Source: Variovorax sp. HW608 (lineage in GTDB: Bacteria > Pseudomonadota > Gammaproteobacteria > Burkholderiales > Burkholderiaceae_C). From it: a DNA stretch of 64,000 nt. Both the position numbers and the translations under genes were made by a program. The notes under the pieces were generated by a model, which was not told the DNA's origin, did no database searches, and saw only the letters and a list, made by a program, of their open reading frames with translations. The DNA is taken from positions 3,224,001-3,288,000 of the forward strand of contig NZ_LT607803.1 of the NCBI RefSeq assembly GCF_900090195.1, given 5' to 3'. Of the stretch, positions 1-9,091 are shown piece by piece (within the stretch, counting starts at the first letter, position 1; each line of letters starts with the position of its first letter).

Positions 1-1210
1 TGATCAACAGGGAGGTGCCGCCGAAATAGAACGGCACGTTGTACTTCAGGATCAGGAACTCCGGCAGCAGGCAGACGAAGGTGATGTACACCGCGCCGGC
101 CAGCGTCAGACGAACCAGGATCTTGTCGATATACCTTGCGGTCTGGTCGCCCGGACGGATGCCCGGGATGAACGCGCCGCTCTTCTTCAGGTTGTCTGCG
201 GTCTCACGGCTGTTGAACACGAGCGCCGTATAGAAGAAGCAGAAGAACACGATGGCGCTGGCGTACAGCAGGACGTAGATCGGCTGACCCGGGTGCAATG
301 CACTGGCAATGTCCCTGATCCAGCGCGAGCTCTCGCCGGTGCTGAACCAGCCCACGATCGTGGTCGGCAGCAGGATGATCGACGACGCGAAGATCGGCGG
401 GATCACGCCGGCCATGTTCAGCTTGAGCGGCAGGTGCGACGACTGGCCGCCATACACCTTGTTGCCCACCTGGCGCCGCGCATAGTTCACGAGGATCTTG
501 CGCTGGCCACGTTCGACGAACACGACGAAGTAGGTCACGAGGACCACCACGGCCACGATGAACAAGGCAACCAGCACGTTCATTGCGCCGGTGCGAACCA
601 GTTCGAGCAAGCCGCCGATCGCATTGGGCAGGCCCGCAGCGATACCGGCGAAGATCAGGATCGAGATCCCGTTGCCCAGGCCCCGCTCGGTGATCTGCTC
701 ACCCAGCCACATCAGGAACATCGAACCCGCGGTCAGGCTGATCATCGCGGTGAGGCGGAAGCCGAACCCCGGCGCCAGGACCAGACCCGGCGACGACTCG
801 AGCGCAACGGCGATGCTGAACGACTGGAACAGCGCAAGGCCCAGCGTCCCGTAGCGGGTGTACTGGGTGATCTTGCGGCGGCCCGCCTCGCCTTCCTTCT
901 TCAACTGTTCGAAGCTCGGCAACACGTAGGTCATCAACTGCATGATGATCGACGCGGAGATGTAAGGCATGATGCCCAACGCGAACACGGTGAAGCGCGA
1001 CAACGCGCCGCCCGAGAACATGTTGAACAGGCTCAGGATGCCGCCTTGCTGGCCTTGGAACAGCTGCGCCAGTTGGTCCGGATTGATGCCGGGCACCGGG
1101 ATGTGAGCCCCGACGCGATAGACCACGAGAGCGAGCAGCAAAAAGACAAGCCGGCGACGCAGGTCACCGAACTTGCCTGTTTTTGCGAGCGTTGCCGCGT
1201 TGGTTGCCAC
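1..1210 (-). CDS. secY: Protein translocase subunit SecY (partial, C-terminus off the left edge)
   Basis: SecY forms the protein-conducting channel of the inner-membrane SecYEG translocon. About 403 codons are visible and the frame runs off the left end of the window, so only the C-terminal tail is missing. The start is a GTG at 1208-1210 giving [20 protein letters not shown], the usual Burkholderiales N-terminus. Hydrophobic helices recur through the visible part, and the plug-region sequence [11 protein letters not shown] and the [11 protein letters not shown] segment are typical of the family. It is the last visible gene of the spc operon, 25 bp after rplO, in the canonical order. Identification is secure. 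Confidence 0.96.
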   Translation of the reverse strand, partial: MATNAATLAKTGKFGDLRRRLVFLLLALVVYRVGAHIPVPGINPDQLAQLFQGQQGGILSLFNMFSGGALSRFTVFALGIMPYISASIIMQLMTYVLPSFEQLKKEGEAGRRKITQYTRYGTLGLALFQSFSIAVALESSPGLVLAPGFGFRLTAMISLTAGSMFLMWLGEQITERGLGNGISILIFAGIAAGLPNAIGGLLELVRTGAMNVLVALFIVAVVVLVTYFVVFVERGQRKILVNYARRQVGNKVYGGQSSHLPLKLNMAGVIPPIFASSIILLPTTIVGWFSTGESSRWIRDIASALHPGQPIYVLLYASAIVFFCFFYTALVFNSRETADNLKKSGAFIPGIRPGDQTARYIDKILVRLTLAGAVYITFVCLLPEFLILKYNVPFYFGGTSLLI

Positions 1211-1235
1211 GAAGAACTTCTTTCAGTCCGTTTGT

Positions 1236-1667
1236 TCAGGCAACGCTGCCGCCGGCCGCTTCGATCGCAGCCTTGGCGCCGGCCGTCGCACCGATGCCCG
1301 TCAGCTTGACGGCCTTGGTGAGCTCACCCGACTTCACGACCTTGACGACCTTGGCGATCTGAGCCACCAGGCCGGCCTGCTTGAGAGCCAGCACGTCCAC
1401 TTCGGCCAGGCCGAGCTGCTCGAGCGAGGCGAGCGTCACTTCGGCGTTGAACTTCAGAAGCTGCGACTTGAAGCCGCGCTTCGGCAGGCGACGCTGCAGC
1501 GGCATCTGGCCGCCTTCGAAGCCCACCTTGTGGAAACCGCCCGCGCGCGACTTCTGACCCTTGTGACCGCGGCCCGCGGTCTTGCCGAGGCCGGAGCCGA
1601 TACCGCGGCCGACACGGCGCTTGGCGTGCTTGGCGCCAGCTGCCGGCTTGATGCCATTGAGTTCCAT
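1236..1667 (-). CDS. rplO: 50S ribosomal protein L15
   Basis: L15 is a late-assembly protein of the large ribosomal subunit. The 143-residue product has the Gly/Lys/Arg-rich N-terminal tail ([20 protein letters not shown]) that threads into 23S rRNA, followed by the [17 protein letters not shown] signature. Length is normal for the family. It lies between rpmD and secY, as in nearly all bacterial spc operons, and must be co-transcribed with them. Confidence 0.97.
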   Translation of the reverse strand: MELNGIKPAAGAKHAKRRVGRGIGSGLGKTAGRGHKGQKSRAGGFHKVGFEGGQMPLQRRLPKRGFKSQLLKFNAEVTLASLEQLGLAEVDVLALKQAGLVAQIAKVVKVVKSGELTKAVKLTGIGATAGAKAAIEAAGGSVA

Positions 1668-1691
1668 ATGCGTCTCTCTCAGTGACTCTGC

Positions 1692-1877
1692 TTAGAGCAC
1701 TTTGACCAGATAACTGATCTTGTTGATCATGCCGCGGACCGCGGGCGTGTCCTGCAGTTCGCTCACGCTGTTGAGCTTGCGCAGGCCCAGGCCACGCACG
1801 GTGGCGCGATGCGATTGCTTGGTGCCGATCGGGCTCTTGACCAGTTGCACCTTGACGGTTTGTTGTTGCGTCGTCAT
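1692..1877 (-). CDS. rpmD: 50S ribosomal protein L30
   Basis: L30 is a small large-subunit protein. The 61-residue product contains the family core [20 protein letters not shown] followed by the [14 protein letters not shown] end. The family is usually about 60 residues, so it is complete. It sits 14 bp after rpsE and 24 bp before rplO within the spc operon. Confidence 0.96.
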   Translation of the reverse strand: MTTQQQTVKVQLVKSPIGTKQSHRATVRGLGLRKLNSVSELQDTPAVRGMINKISYLVKVL

Positions 1878-1891
1878 CTGACTGCTCCGTT

Positions 1892-2410
1892 TCAGGCGAA
1901 GAGTTCTTCGACGGTCAGGCCGCGCTTGGCAGCGACTTCTGACGCGGTCGTCGAATTCTTCAGGCCGTCCAGGGTGGCCCGGACCATGTTGTAGGGGTTC
2001 GACGAGCCATGGCTCTTGGCCACGATGTCGGTGATGCCCATGACTTCGAAGACGGCGCGCATCGGGCCGCCGGCGATGATGCCGGTACCCTTGGGCGCCG
2101 GAATCATGACCACCGAAGCGGCGCCATGGTGGCCCGTCACGCGGTGATGCAGCGTGCCGTTCTTGATCGAAATCTTCATCAGATTGCGACGCGCTTCTTC
2201 CATTGCCTTCTGCACGGCAGCGGGCACTTCCTTGGACTTGCCCTTGCCCATGCCGACGCGGCCGTCGCCGTCACCCACCACGGTGAGCGCTGCGAAACCA
2301 AGGATACGACCACCCTTCACCACCTTGGTGACGCGGTTGATCGCGATCATCTTCTCGCGCAGACCGTCCTCGGGTCCTTCGTTCTGCGTTCTTGCCTGAA
2401 TCTTTGCCAT
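1892..2410 (-). CDS. rpsE: 30S ribosomal protein S5
   Basis: S5 shapes the mRNA entry channel of the small subunit and helps decoding fidelity. The 172-residue product shows the double-stranded-RNA-binding domain ([18 protein letters not shown]) near residues 19-36 and the C-terminal domain with [18 protein letters not shown]. Length is normal. It sits between rplR and rpmD in the spc operon. Confidence 0.97.
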   Translation of the reverse strand: MAKIQARTQNEGPEDGLREKMIAINRVTKVVKGGRILGFAALTVVGDGDGRVGMGKGKSKEVPAAVQKAMEEARRNLMKISIKNGTLHHRVTGHHGAASVVMIPAPKGTGIIAGGPMRAVFEVMGITDIVAKSHGSSNPYNMVRATLDGLKNSTTASEVAAKRGLTVEELFA

Positions 2411-2428
2411 TTTGAATCTCGTGTCCGG

Positions 2429-2797
2429 TTAGAACTGCAGGCCGGCTTCGCGGGCCGCATCGGCCAGCGCCTTGACGCGACCGTGGTATGCGAAGCCTGC
2501 GCGATCGAAGGCAACCTTTTCCACGCCGGCAGCCTTCGCCTTTTCGGCGATGCGCTTGCCGATGGCGGTTGCGGCAGCGGTGTTGCCACCCTTGCCCGAG
2601 GCGCCCAGGGCGGCGCGCACTTCGGCTTCCGCGGTCGAGGCGCTTGCAAGCACCTTCGAGCCGTCGCCGGAGATGACGGTGGCGTAGATGTGCAGATTGG
2701 TGCGGTTCACCGTCAGACGTGCCACGCCTTGCGTTGCAATGCGGATGCGGGTCTGACGCGAGCGACGGAGACGCTGTGCTTTTTTGGTCAACATCAT
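2429..2797 (-). CDS. rplR: 50S ribosomal protein L18
   Basis: L18 binds 5S rRNA and helps dock it on the large subunit. The 122-residue product begins [17 protein letters not shown], a basic tail that contacts rRNA, and ends with the conserved [19 protein letters not shown]. The second methionine could be the real start, but the difference is one residue. It lies 11 bp after rplF. Confidence 0.96.
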   Translation of the reverse strand: MMLTKKAQRLRRSRQTRIRIATQGVARLTVNRTNLHIYATVISGDGSKVLASASTAEAEVRAALGASGKGGNTAAATAIGKRIAEKAKAAGVEKVAFDRAGFAYHGRVKALADAAREAGLQF

Positions 2798-2808
2798 TTT
2801 GCTGCCCC

Positions 2809-3342
2809 TTACTTCTTCTTGGTCTCTTTGATCACGACCTTCTCGTCCGCATAGCGGATACCCTTGCCCTTGTAGGGCTCGGGCGGACGGATGGCGCGGA
2901 TCTCAGCGGCCACTTGGCCGACGCGCTGGCGGTCGGCACCCTTGATCACGACTTCGGTCGGGGTGGGCGTTGCCACCGTGATGCCTTGCGGCATGTCCTT
3001 GTTGACCGGATGCGAAAAACCGACCGACAGGTTCAGCTTGGCGCCTTGCGCCTGGGCCTTGTAACCGACGCCGATCAGGTTGAGCTTCTTCTCGAAGCCC
3101 TTGGTCACACCGACCACCATGTTGTTCACCAGCTGGCGAACCGTACCGCTCATCGCGTTGGCTTCACGCGAATCGTTGGCGGGCTCGAAGCTCAGCTTGC
3201 CGTCCTTGTTGACGACGTTCACCAGCGCATTGCGCGCGAGGCTGAGCGTGCCGCCCGAGCCCTTGACGCTGATCTGGTCTTCCTTGATCGACACATCCAC
3301 GCCTGCGGGGATGGCGACCGGCATTTTTCCTACGCGGGACAT
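2809..3342 (-). CDS. rplF: 50S ribosomal protein L6
   Basis: L6 lies near the factor-binding site of the large subunit. The start chosen is the ATG at 3340-3342 ([17 protein letters not shown]), giving the standard 177 residues; the same frame stays open 13 codons further upstream, but that stretch runs toward the rpsH stop and has no family similarity. The signature [14 protein letters not shown] is present near the C-terminus. Confidence 0.96.
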   Translation of the reverse strand: MSRVGKMPVAIPAGVDVSIKEDQISVKGSGGTLSLARNALVNVVNKDGKLSFEPANDSREANAMSGTVRQLVNNMVVGVTKGFEKKLNLIGVGYKAQAQGAKLNLSVGFSHPVNKDMPQGITVATPTPTEVVIKGADRQRVGQVAAEIRAIRPPEPYKGKGIRYADEKVVIKETKKK

Positions 3343-3365
3343 TCGGTTTCTCCTTGATGTCTCGG

Positions 3366-3761
3366 TTAGGCGACGTAGCACAGCACTTCGCCACCGACAC
3401 CGGCGGCGCGCGCCTTGCGGTCCGTCATCACGCCCTTCGGGGTCGTGACGATGGCAACGCCGAGGCCGTTCTGGACTTGCGGAATCGCGGCGCTGGCCTT
3501 GTAGACGCGCAGGCCGGGGCGGCTCACGCGCTCGATGCGCTCGATGACCGGACGGCCAGCGTAGTACTTCAGCGCGATCTCGAGCTCGCTCTTGCCGGCT
3601 TCGGTCTTGACCTTGAAGCCGTCGATATAGCCCTCGTCCTTCAGGACTTGTGCGATTGCGACCTTCACCTTGGAAGACGGAACCGACACGGTGGGCTTCG
3701 CCACCATCTGCGCGTTGCGGATACGCGTCAGCAGGTCGGCAATGGGATCACTCATGCTCAT
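3366..3761 (-). CDS. rpsH: 30S ribosomal protein S8
   Basis: S8 is a primary 16S rRNA-binding protein, and in E. coli it is also the translational repressor of the spc operon. The 131-residue product begins [18 protein letters not shown] and carries the C-terminal region ending [11 protein letters not shown] typical of the family. It lies between rpsN and rplF. I did not find an obvious S8-target mimic upstream of rplE by eye. Confidence 0.97.
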   Translation of the reverse strand: MSMSDPIADLLTRIRNAQMVAKPTVSVPSSKVKVAIAQVLKDEGYIDGFKVKTEAGKSELEIALKYYAGRPVIERIERVSRPGLRVYKASAAIPQVQNGLGVAIVTTPKGVMTDRKARAAGVGGEVLCYVA

Positions 3762-3781
3762 GTTGTTTGCTCCTGCCTGGC

Positions 3782-4087
3782 TTACCAGCTGGCCTTGGTG
3801 ACACCAGGGATGTCGCCGTTGAAGGCCATTTCGCGGATCTTGGCGCGCGCCAGACCGAATTGACGGAAGGTGCCGCGCGGACGACCCGTGATTTCGCAGC
3901 GGTTGCGCTGGCGCGTCGGGTTCGCATTGCGCGGGAGCTTCTGCAGAGCCAGGCGGGCAGCTGCGCGCTCTTCGTCGCTCTTCTTTGCGTCGTTGGCGAT
4001 CGCCTTCAGTTCCGCATGCTTGGCGGCGTACTTTGCGACCAGTTTTTCTCGCTTGAGCTCGCGCTCGATCAAAGCTACTTTAGCCAC
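3782..4087 (-). CDS. rpsN: 30S ribosomal protein S14
   Basis: S14 is a head-domain protein of the small subunit. The 101-residue product is the long, zinc-free form: it lacks the CxxC pairs of the short zinc-binding form and has the conserved [19 protein letters not shown] segment. It starts 8 bp after the rplE stop and precedes rpsH. Confidence 0.97.
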   Translation of the reverse strand: MAKVALIERELKREKLVAKYAAKHAELKAIANDAKKSDEERAAARLALQKLPRNANPTRQRNRCEITGRPRGTFRQFGLARAKIREMAFNGDIPGVTKASW

Positions 4088-4095
4088 AAACCACC

Positions 4096-4635
4096 TCAGT
4101 TCTTGAACGGGAAACGGAAGCCGGCGAGAAGCGCCTTGGCTTCCTCGTCGGTCTTGGCCGTCGTCGTGATGCTGATATTGAGACCGCGCAGGGCATCGAC
4201 CTTGTCGTACTCGATCTCGGGGAAGATGATCTGTTCCTTGACGCCGATGTTGTAGTTGCCACGGCCATCGAACGCACGACCGGAGATCCCGCGGAAGTCG
4301 CGAACGCGCGGCAGCGCGATGGTCACGAAACGATCCAGGAATTCGTACATCTGCACGCCGCGCAGCGTGACCATGCAGCCGATCGGCTGCATCTCACGGA
4401 TCTTGAAGCCGGCGATCGCCTTCTTCGACTTGGTCACCACGGGCTTCTGGCCGGCGATCTTCGTCAGATCGGCGACGGCGTTGTCGAGCACCTTCTTGTC
4501 GGCGACTGCTTCGCCCACACCCATGTTGAGCGTGATCTTGGTCAGGCGCGGGATCTGCATCGGCGAGGTGTAGCCGAACTTTTCGGTCAGATCCTTCGCG
4601 ATCTTTTCGCGATAGTGTTGTTGGAGACGTGCCAT
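4096..4635 (-). CDS. rplE: 50S ribosomal protein L5
   Basis: L5 binds 5S rRNA in the central protuberance and contacts P-site tRNA. The 179-residue product has the family segments [34 protein letters not shown] and the [16 protein letters not shown] end. Length is normal. It follows rplX by 11 bp. Confidence 0.97.
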   Translation of the reverse strand: MARLQQHYREKIAKDLTEKFGYTSPMQIPRLTKITLNMGVGEAVADKKVLDNAVADLTKIAGQKPVVTKSKKAIAGFKIREMQPIGCMVTLRGVQMYEFLDRFVTIALPRVRDFRGISGRAFDGRGNYNIGVKEQIIFPEIEYDKVDALRGLNISITTTAKTDEEAKALLAGFRFPFKN

Positions 4636-4646
4636 GTAAGTACCCC

Positions 4647-4964
4647 TTAGGCGGCCTTGATTTCTTCGCCGCTGGACTTGAAGACGCGCACGCGCTTGCC
4701 GTCCGTGACCTTGATGCCGACGCGATCGGCCTTGCCGGTAGCGGCATTGAAGATCGCCACGTTGGATTGATGAATCGGCATGGCCTTTTCAACGATGCCA
4801 CCCGTCGTACCCTTCAGGGGATTCGGCTTGGTGTGCTTCTTGACGAGGTTGATGCCCTCGACGACGACGTGCGAGTCGTCCTTGCGCAGCGTGACGGTGC
4901 CGCGCTTGCCCTTGTCGCGCCCGGCCAACACGATGACCTGGTCGCCTTTGCGAATCTTGTTCAT
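4647..4964 (-). CDS. rplX: 50S ribosomal protein L24
   Basis: L24 is an early assembly-initiator protein of the large subunit. The 105-residue product begins [20 protein letters not shown], the KOW motif of the family, followed by [16 protein letters not shown]. It sits 13 bp downstream of rplN in the usual order. Confidence 0.97.
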   Translation of the reverse strand: MNKIRKGDQVIVLAGRDKGKRGTVTLRKDDSHVVVEGINLVKKHTKPNPLKGTTGGIVEKAMPIHQSNVAIFNAATGKADRVGIKVTDGKRVRVFKSSGEEIKAA

Positions 4965-4977
4965 GGCGTTGTTGTCC

Positions 4978-5346
4978 TTAGAGAACTTCGGGGGCCAGCG
5001 ACACGATCTTCATGAACTTCTCGGTACGCAGTTCGCGCGTGACCGGTCCAAAGATGCGGGTGCCGATCGGCTCCAGCTTGGCGTTGAGCAACACGGCGGC
5101 ATTGCCGTCGAACTTGACGAGCGAGCCGTCGGCGCGACGGATGCCCTTGGCGGTGCGAACCACCACCGCGCTGTAGATCTCGCCCTTCTTGACGCGACCA
5201 CGCGGAGCAGCTTCCTTGATGGAGACCTTGATGACGTCGCCGACGCTGGCATAGCGCCGCTTGGAGCCACCGAGCACCTTGATACACAGGACGGATTTCG
5301 CGCCCGTGTTGTCGGCCACATCGAGCCGGGATTCAGTTTGGATCAT
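4978..5346 (-). CDS. rplN: 50S ribosomal protein L14
   Basis: L14 contributes to the inter-subunit bridges. The start is the ATG at 5344-5346 ([19 protein letters not shown]), giving the standard 122 residues; an in-frame start 11 codons upstream adds residues with no family similarity. In this window rplN is the first gene of the operon: the genes that often precede it (rpsQ, rpmC, rplP) are not adjacent. A divergent proC and an own promoter lie upstream instead. Confidence 0.97.
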   Translation of the reverse strand: MIQTESRLDVADNTGAKSVLCIKVLGGSKRRYASVGDVIKVSIKEAAPRGRVKKGEIYSAVVVRTAKGIRRADGSLVKFDGNAAVLLNAKLEPIGTRIFGPVTRELRTEKFMKIVSLAPEVL

Positions 5347-5428
5347 TTCGTGATATTCCCAACTTGTACCGCTTGCCACCCGGACCAGCCCGGAGCAACC
5401 AAACGATCAGTCTTGGGCCCGTCGTCCA

Positions 5429-5490
5429 CGCACCGAAACCACTTCGGTGCGCTTCCGCTGGGCAGAAGCTTCGCCTTTTTGAAGCGAAGC
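5429..5490 (-). promoter_or_regulatory. Two consecutive hairpins in the rplN operon leader
   Basis: Two perfect stem-loops lie just after the predicted transcription start. The first has a 7-bp stem (5468-5474 with 5484-5490) and a 9-nt loop. The second has a 9-bp stem (5429-5437 with 5443-5451) and a 5-nt loop. No T-tract follows, so they do not look like terminators. A role as a ribosomal-protein regulatory target or 5'-end stabiliser is inferred only. Confidence 0.55.
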
Positions 5491-5495
5491 CCGAT

Positions 5496-5524
5496 ATTAT
5501 GGCACATGATCCGTTCCCCGTCAA
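5496..5524 (-). promoter_or_regulatory. Sigma-70-type promoter of the rplN (spc) operon
   Basis: Reading the minus strand, a TTGACG -35 element (5519-5524) is followed by a 17-bp spacer and a CATAAT -10 element (5496-5501). This is close to the sigma-70 consensus with ideal spacing. Transcription would start near 5489 and give a leader of about 143 nt before rplN. No other strong promoter was seen in front of the operon. Confidence 0.75.
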
Positions 5525-5645
5525 CAACTTATAGGGGCCGGACGGACGGCCTCCGTGTCACCGGCACCGGGTCGCGGGGAGCGACGACAATTTCAATCCG
5601 CTGCAGATCACCCGGTTCGCAGCTTTCGAATTCACCGGACAGATC

Positions 5646-6503
5646 ATGAATATCGCAGTCACCTTCCTGCCGCGGCGGGAACCGACACCCCTGCCGCCCA
5701 TCGGCTTCATCGGCGGCGGCAACATGGCCAGCGCCATCATCGGCGGGCTCCTCAAGCAGGACATTCCGGCCGCCAGCATCGAAGTCGTCGAGCCGCTGGC
5801 CGAGGCGCGCGCCCGGCTCGCCAACGATTTCGGCATCACCGCACAGCCCGCGGCGGGCCCGGCACTGGGCCGGTGCGGGGTGATCGTGTGGGCCGTCAAG
5901 CCGCAGAGCTTTGCCGAGGCGGCGCAGCCCGTGCGCGGACTGGCGCCCGAGGCGCTGCACCTGAGCGTGGCCGCCGGCATCCCCTCCGGCAGCATCGCGC
6001 GCTGGCTCGGGACCGAGCGCGTCGTCCGCGCCATGCCGAACACGCCGGCACTGGTCGGCCAGGGCATGACCGGCCTTTTCGCACGCGAGGCGGCGGACAT
6101 CGCCGACCGCAAGCTCATCGAGCAGGTCCTCGGCGCGACCGGCGAGCTGATGTGGGTCGACGCCGAGGAGGCGCTCGACGTCGTGACAGCCGTTTCGGGC
6201 TCCGGCCCAGCCTACGTGTTCTATTTCATCGAGGCGATGGCCGAGGCCGGCGTCGAGCTGGGCCTCGCGCCGGAGCAGGCGCACCGACTCGCGGTGGGCA
6301 CGTTCACCGGCGCCTCCGCGCTGGCCGCAAGCGCGACCGAGCCGCCCGCCGTGCTGCGCGAGCGGGTGACGTCGAAGGGCGGCACCACCTACGCGGCGAT
6401 CACTTCGATGGAAAACGACGAGGTCAAGGCGAAGTTCAAGACCGCGATCCGCGCGGCCCAGCGCCGCGCGGCCGAGCTCGGCAAGGAATTCGGGAAGCTA
6501 TAG
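5646..6503 (+). CDS. proC: Pyrroline-5-carboxylate reductase
   Basis: ProC catalyses the last step of proline biosynthesis, the NAD(P)H-dependent reduction of pyrroline-5-carboxylate. The 285-residue product has the Rossmann motif [12 protein letters not shown] near residues 20-31, [11 protein letters not shown] near 130, SGSGPAYVF near 184 and TSKGGTT near 242, all hallmarks of the family. It carries about 18 extra residues before the first strand compared with E. coli. Transcribed away from the spc operon; its stop overlaps the ubiA stop (6498-6503). Confidence 0.95.
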   Translation: MNIAVTFLPRREPTPLPPIGFIGGGNMASAIIGGLLKQDIPAASIEVVEPLAEARARLANDFGITAQPAAGPALGRCGVIVWAVKPQSFAEAAQPVRGLAPEALHLSVAAGIPSGSIARWLGTERVVRAMPNTPALVGQGMTGLFAREAADIADRKLIEQVLGATGELMWVDAEEALDVVTAVSGSGPAYVFYFIEAMAEAGVELGLAPEQAHRLAVGTFTGASALAASATEPPAVLRERVTSKGGTTYAAITSMENDEVKAKFKTAIRAAQRRAAELGKEFGKL

Positions 6504-7388
6504 ATACCCGGCGACGATGCCGGCGAACACGGTGAAACCGAGCCAGTGGTTGAGCCGGAAGGCCTTGAAGCAGCCGTCGCGCGTGCGGTCGCGGATCAGC
6601 CGCCAGTGCCACAGCGCCTGCGCGGCGGCGATGCCGATCCCCAGGTAGAGCGCCGCGCCCAGCCCGGCGGCGCTGCCGATGACGGTCCAGACGGCCAGGA
6701 AGATCGCGTAGCTCGCCATGACGATCGCCACGTCGAAGCGGCCGAAGGTGATCGCCGAGGTCTTCATGCCGATCTTGAGGTCGTCGTCGCGGTCGACCAT
6801 CGCGTATTCGGTGTCGTAGGCCAGCACCCAGAACAGATTGCCGGCCAGAAGCCACCACGCCACCGCCGGCACGCTCCCGCGAACGGCGGCGAACGCCATC
6901 GGGATGCCGAAGCTGAAGGCGATGCCGAGTACCGCCTGCGGCACCGAGACGAAGCGCTTGGCGAATGGGTAGACCAAGGTCACCGCGAGCGCCGCGAACG
7001 ACATCAGGACGGTGATCCGATTGGTGGTCAGCACCAGCGCGAATGCGGCCAGCGCCAGCACGGCGCCCAGCGTGAGCGCCTCGGGCACCGAGACTTCGCC
7101 GCTGGTGACCGGCCGTTTCGCGGTCCGCTTGACGTGCCGGTCGAAGTCGCGGTCGGCGACGTCGTTCACGCAGCAGCCGGCGCTGCGCATGAGGATCGTG
7201 CCGACCACGAACACCGCCAGCAGATGCCAGCCCGGCCAGCCGCCGGCGGCGAACCACAACGCGCCCAGCGTCGGCCAGAGCAGCAGCAGCCACCCCGCCG
7301 GCCGGTTCCAGCGGATCAGGTCGAGATAAAGGGCCAAACGCCCGCGGCGCGGCGCGGGCGCCGGTGGGACCGACCCTGCGGCGGGCAT
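6498..7388 (-). CDS. ubiA: 4-hydroxybenzoate octaprenyltransferase
   Basis: UbiA attaches the prenyl tail to 4-hydroxybenzoate in ubiquinone synthesis, in the inner membrane. The 296-residue polytopic protein has the two Mg-binding motifs: [14 protein letters not shown] (NDxxDxxxD) and [16 protein letters not shown] (DxxxD). The start chosen is the ATG at 7386-7388; an in-frame TTG at 7404-7406 would add six residues and overlap the end of dps. It is probably co-transcribed with dps upstream and converges on proC. Confidence 0.93.
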   Translation of the reverse strand: MPAAGSVPPAPAPRRGRLALYLDLIRWNRPAGWLLLLWPTLGALWFAAGGWPGWHLLAVFVVGTILMRSAGCCVNDVADRDFDRHVKRTAKRPVTSGEVSVPEALTLGAVLALAAFALVLTTNRITVLMSFAALAVTLVYPFAKRFVSVPQAVLGIAFSFGIPMAFAAVRGSVPAVAWWLLAGNLFWVLAYDTEYAMVDRDDDLKIGMKTSAITFGRFDVAIVMASYAIFLAVWTVIGSAAGLGAALYLGIGIAAAQALWHWRLIRDRTRDGCFKAFRLNHWLGFTVFAGIVAGYL

Positions 7389-7395
7389 GGCGGCC

Positions 7396-7986
7396 TCAGT
7401 CTTCAAGGAGCGAGCGCAGCATCCACGCGGTCTGGTCGTGCACCGTGCAGCGCGCGGTCAGCATGTCGGCGCTGGGATCGTCGCCGGCGTCCTCGGCCAC
7501 CGGGATGAACTCGCGCGCGATGCGCGAGACGGTCTCGTGGCCCTTGACCAGGATGCGGACCATTTCCATCGCCTTGGGCGGCGTCTGCGGCACGTCGGGG
7601 ACCGTGGCGATCCTGCCGAATTCGGCGTACGAGCCCGGCGCGTAGTGGCCCAGCGCGCGGATGCGCTCGGCGATGACGTCGGTCGCGCCCCACAGCTCCG
7701 TGTACTGCGCCATGAACATCGCATGCAGCGAGTTGAAGTGCGGGCCGGTCACGTTCCAGTGGAAGTTGTGGGTCGTGAGGTAGAGCGTGTAGGTGTCGGC
7801 GAGCACCCGGCTCAGGCCCTCGGCGATGGCGGCGCGGTCCTGACGCTCGATGCCGATGTTGATGACCGGGGCGTTGCGGCTGCCGGACTCCTCCGCAACC
7901 GCCACGCCACCCTTCCTGGGCACCTTGCCGGCGGACCCGGCCGGCGCTTTGGCGGTCGACTTGGCTTTCTTCTCGACTTTGGCCAT
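7396..7986 (-). CDS. dps: Dps family DNA-protecting ferritin-like protein
   Basis: Dps proteins store iron as a 12-mer, use hydrogen peroxide to oxidise it, and coat DNA under stress. The core (residues about 45-196) has the family motif [20 protein letters not shown] and the [13 protein letters not shown] helix that form the inter-subunit ferroxidase site. The first 35 or so residues are rich in Lys, Ala, Pro and Gly, like the DNA-binding tail of E. coli Dps but longer. It lies 101 bp downstream of oxyR on the same strand, fitting peroxide control, although no clear OxyR site was seen directly in front of it. Confidence 0.92.
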   Translation of the reverse strand: MAKVEKKAKSTAKAPAGSAGKVPRKGGVAVAEESGSRNAPVINIGIERQDRAAIAEGLSRVLADTYTLYLTTHNFHWNVTGPHFNSLHAMFMAQYTELWGATDVIAERIRALGHYAPGSYAEFGRIATVPDVPQTPPKAMEMVRILVKGHETVSRIAREFIPVAEDAGDDPSADMLTARCTVHDQTAWMLRSLLED

Positions 7987-8087
7987 GGCAATGACTTCTT
8001 TCTTCAGTTGGTTGACGGCAAGACCGCCACTCTAGCGCAGCCATCGCGCGAAGCCGTGCGTCAATTCGCAGTCCGATGGCGCGTCTT

Positions 8088-9053
8088 TCAGGAAAGGCGC
8101 CTGACGCCCGGCAGTTCGCAGGCATAGATCGCGTTGCGCAGCGCGGCGATGGCCTCGTAGCGGGTGAAGCTGCGGCGCCACGCCAGCACCACGCGCCGGG
8201 TCGGCGGATCGCCGCCCTGGGCGTCGAGCACCGGCAGGTAGCGCACGATCTGCTCCGGCTCCCTGCGGCTCTTCGACCTGGGCTTGAGCGCATCGGCCGG
8301 CACCGACAGGCGCGGCACCAGCGTGACGCCCATGCCCGAGGCGACCATGTGCTTGATGGTTTCGAGCGACGAGCCTTCGAAGCTCTTGCGGATGCCCTCG
8401 GCGTTGCTGGAGAAGCGCGCGAATTCCGGGCAGACCTCCAGCACGTGGTCGCGGAAGCAATGGCCGGTGCCCAGAAGCAGCATCGTCTCCTTCTTGAGCT
8501 CGTCCGAGGTGACCGATTCCCTGCTCGCCAGCGGATGGTGGGCCGGCAGCGCGGCCATGAAAGGCTCGTCGTAGAGCGCCGCCATCGCGAGCCCGGTGTC
8601 GGGAAAGGGCTCGGCCATGATCGCGCAGTCGATCTCGCCGGAGCGCAGCATCTCGAGCAGCCTGGCGGTGAAGTTCTCCTGCAGCACCAGCGGCATCTGC
8701 GACGTGCGGGCGATGTTCTGGCGCACGAGGTCGGGCAGCAGATAGGGGCCGATGGTGTAGATCACCCCGAGGTTCAGCGGCCCCGAAAGCGGGTCCTTGC
8801 CGCGCTTGGCGATCTCCTTGATGCTCGCGGCCTGGTCGAGCACGCTCTGCGCCTGCTGGACGATCTGTTCGCCCAGCGGCGTGACGGTGACTTCGCCCGC
8901 GCTGCGCTCGAACAGCTTGACCTCGAGTTCGTCCTCCAGCTTCTTGATCGCCACGGACAGGGTCGGCTGCGACACGAAGCAGGCTTCCGCGGCCTTTCCG
9001 AAATGCCTCTCGCGCGCGACCGCGACGATGTACTTGAGTTCCGTGAGTGTCAT
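8088..9053 (-). CDS. oxyR: Hydrogen-peroxide sensor and regulator OxyR (LysR family)
   Basis: OxyR activates peroxide-defence genes when a disulfide forms between two cysteines. The 321-residue protein has an N-terminal winged helix-turn-helix (residues about 18-40, GKAAEACFVSQPTLSVAIKK) and a LysR effector domain. The redox pair falls exactly at Cys199 and Cys208 (GHCFRDHVLEVC), the E. coli numbering. A perfect ATAG/CTAT dyad overlaps its start codon, pointing to autoregulation. It lies 38 bp after recG and upstream of dps; oxyR-recG linkage is known from Pseudomonas. Confidence 0.96.
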   Translation of the reverse strand: MTLTELKYIVAVARERHFGKAAEACFVSQPTLSVAIKKLEDELEVKLFERSAGEVTVTPLGEQIVQQAQSVLDQAASIKEIAKRGKDPLSGPLNLGVIYTIGPYLLPDLVRQNIARTSQMPLVLQENFTARLLEMLRSGEIDCAIMAEPFPDTGLAMAALYDEPFMAALPAHHPLASRESVTSDELKKETMLLLGTGHCFRDHVLEVCPEFARFSSNAEGIRKSFEGSSLETIKHMVASGMGVTLVPRLSVPADALKPRSKSRREPEQIVRYLPVLDAQGGDPPTRRVVLAWRRSFTRYEAIAALRNAIYACELPGVRRLS

Positions 9054-9066
9054 AGCTAAAAGCTAT
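9052..9066 (-). promoter_or_regulatory. OxyR-box element overlapping the oxyR start codon
   Basis: The 15-bp sequence ATAGCTAAAAGCTAT is a perfect dyad and fits the published OxyR half-site pattern ATAGntnnnanCTAT at every fixed position. It includes the first two bases of the oxyR start codon region on the minus strand. A second half-site at the usual 22-bp centre spacing is not well conserved. The function as an autoregulatory site is inferred. Confidence 0.6.
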
Positions 9067-9091
9067 TATTACTCGCCCCGGGCTGCGGGCC

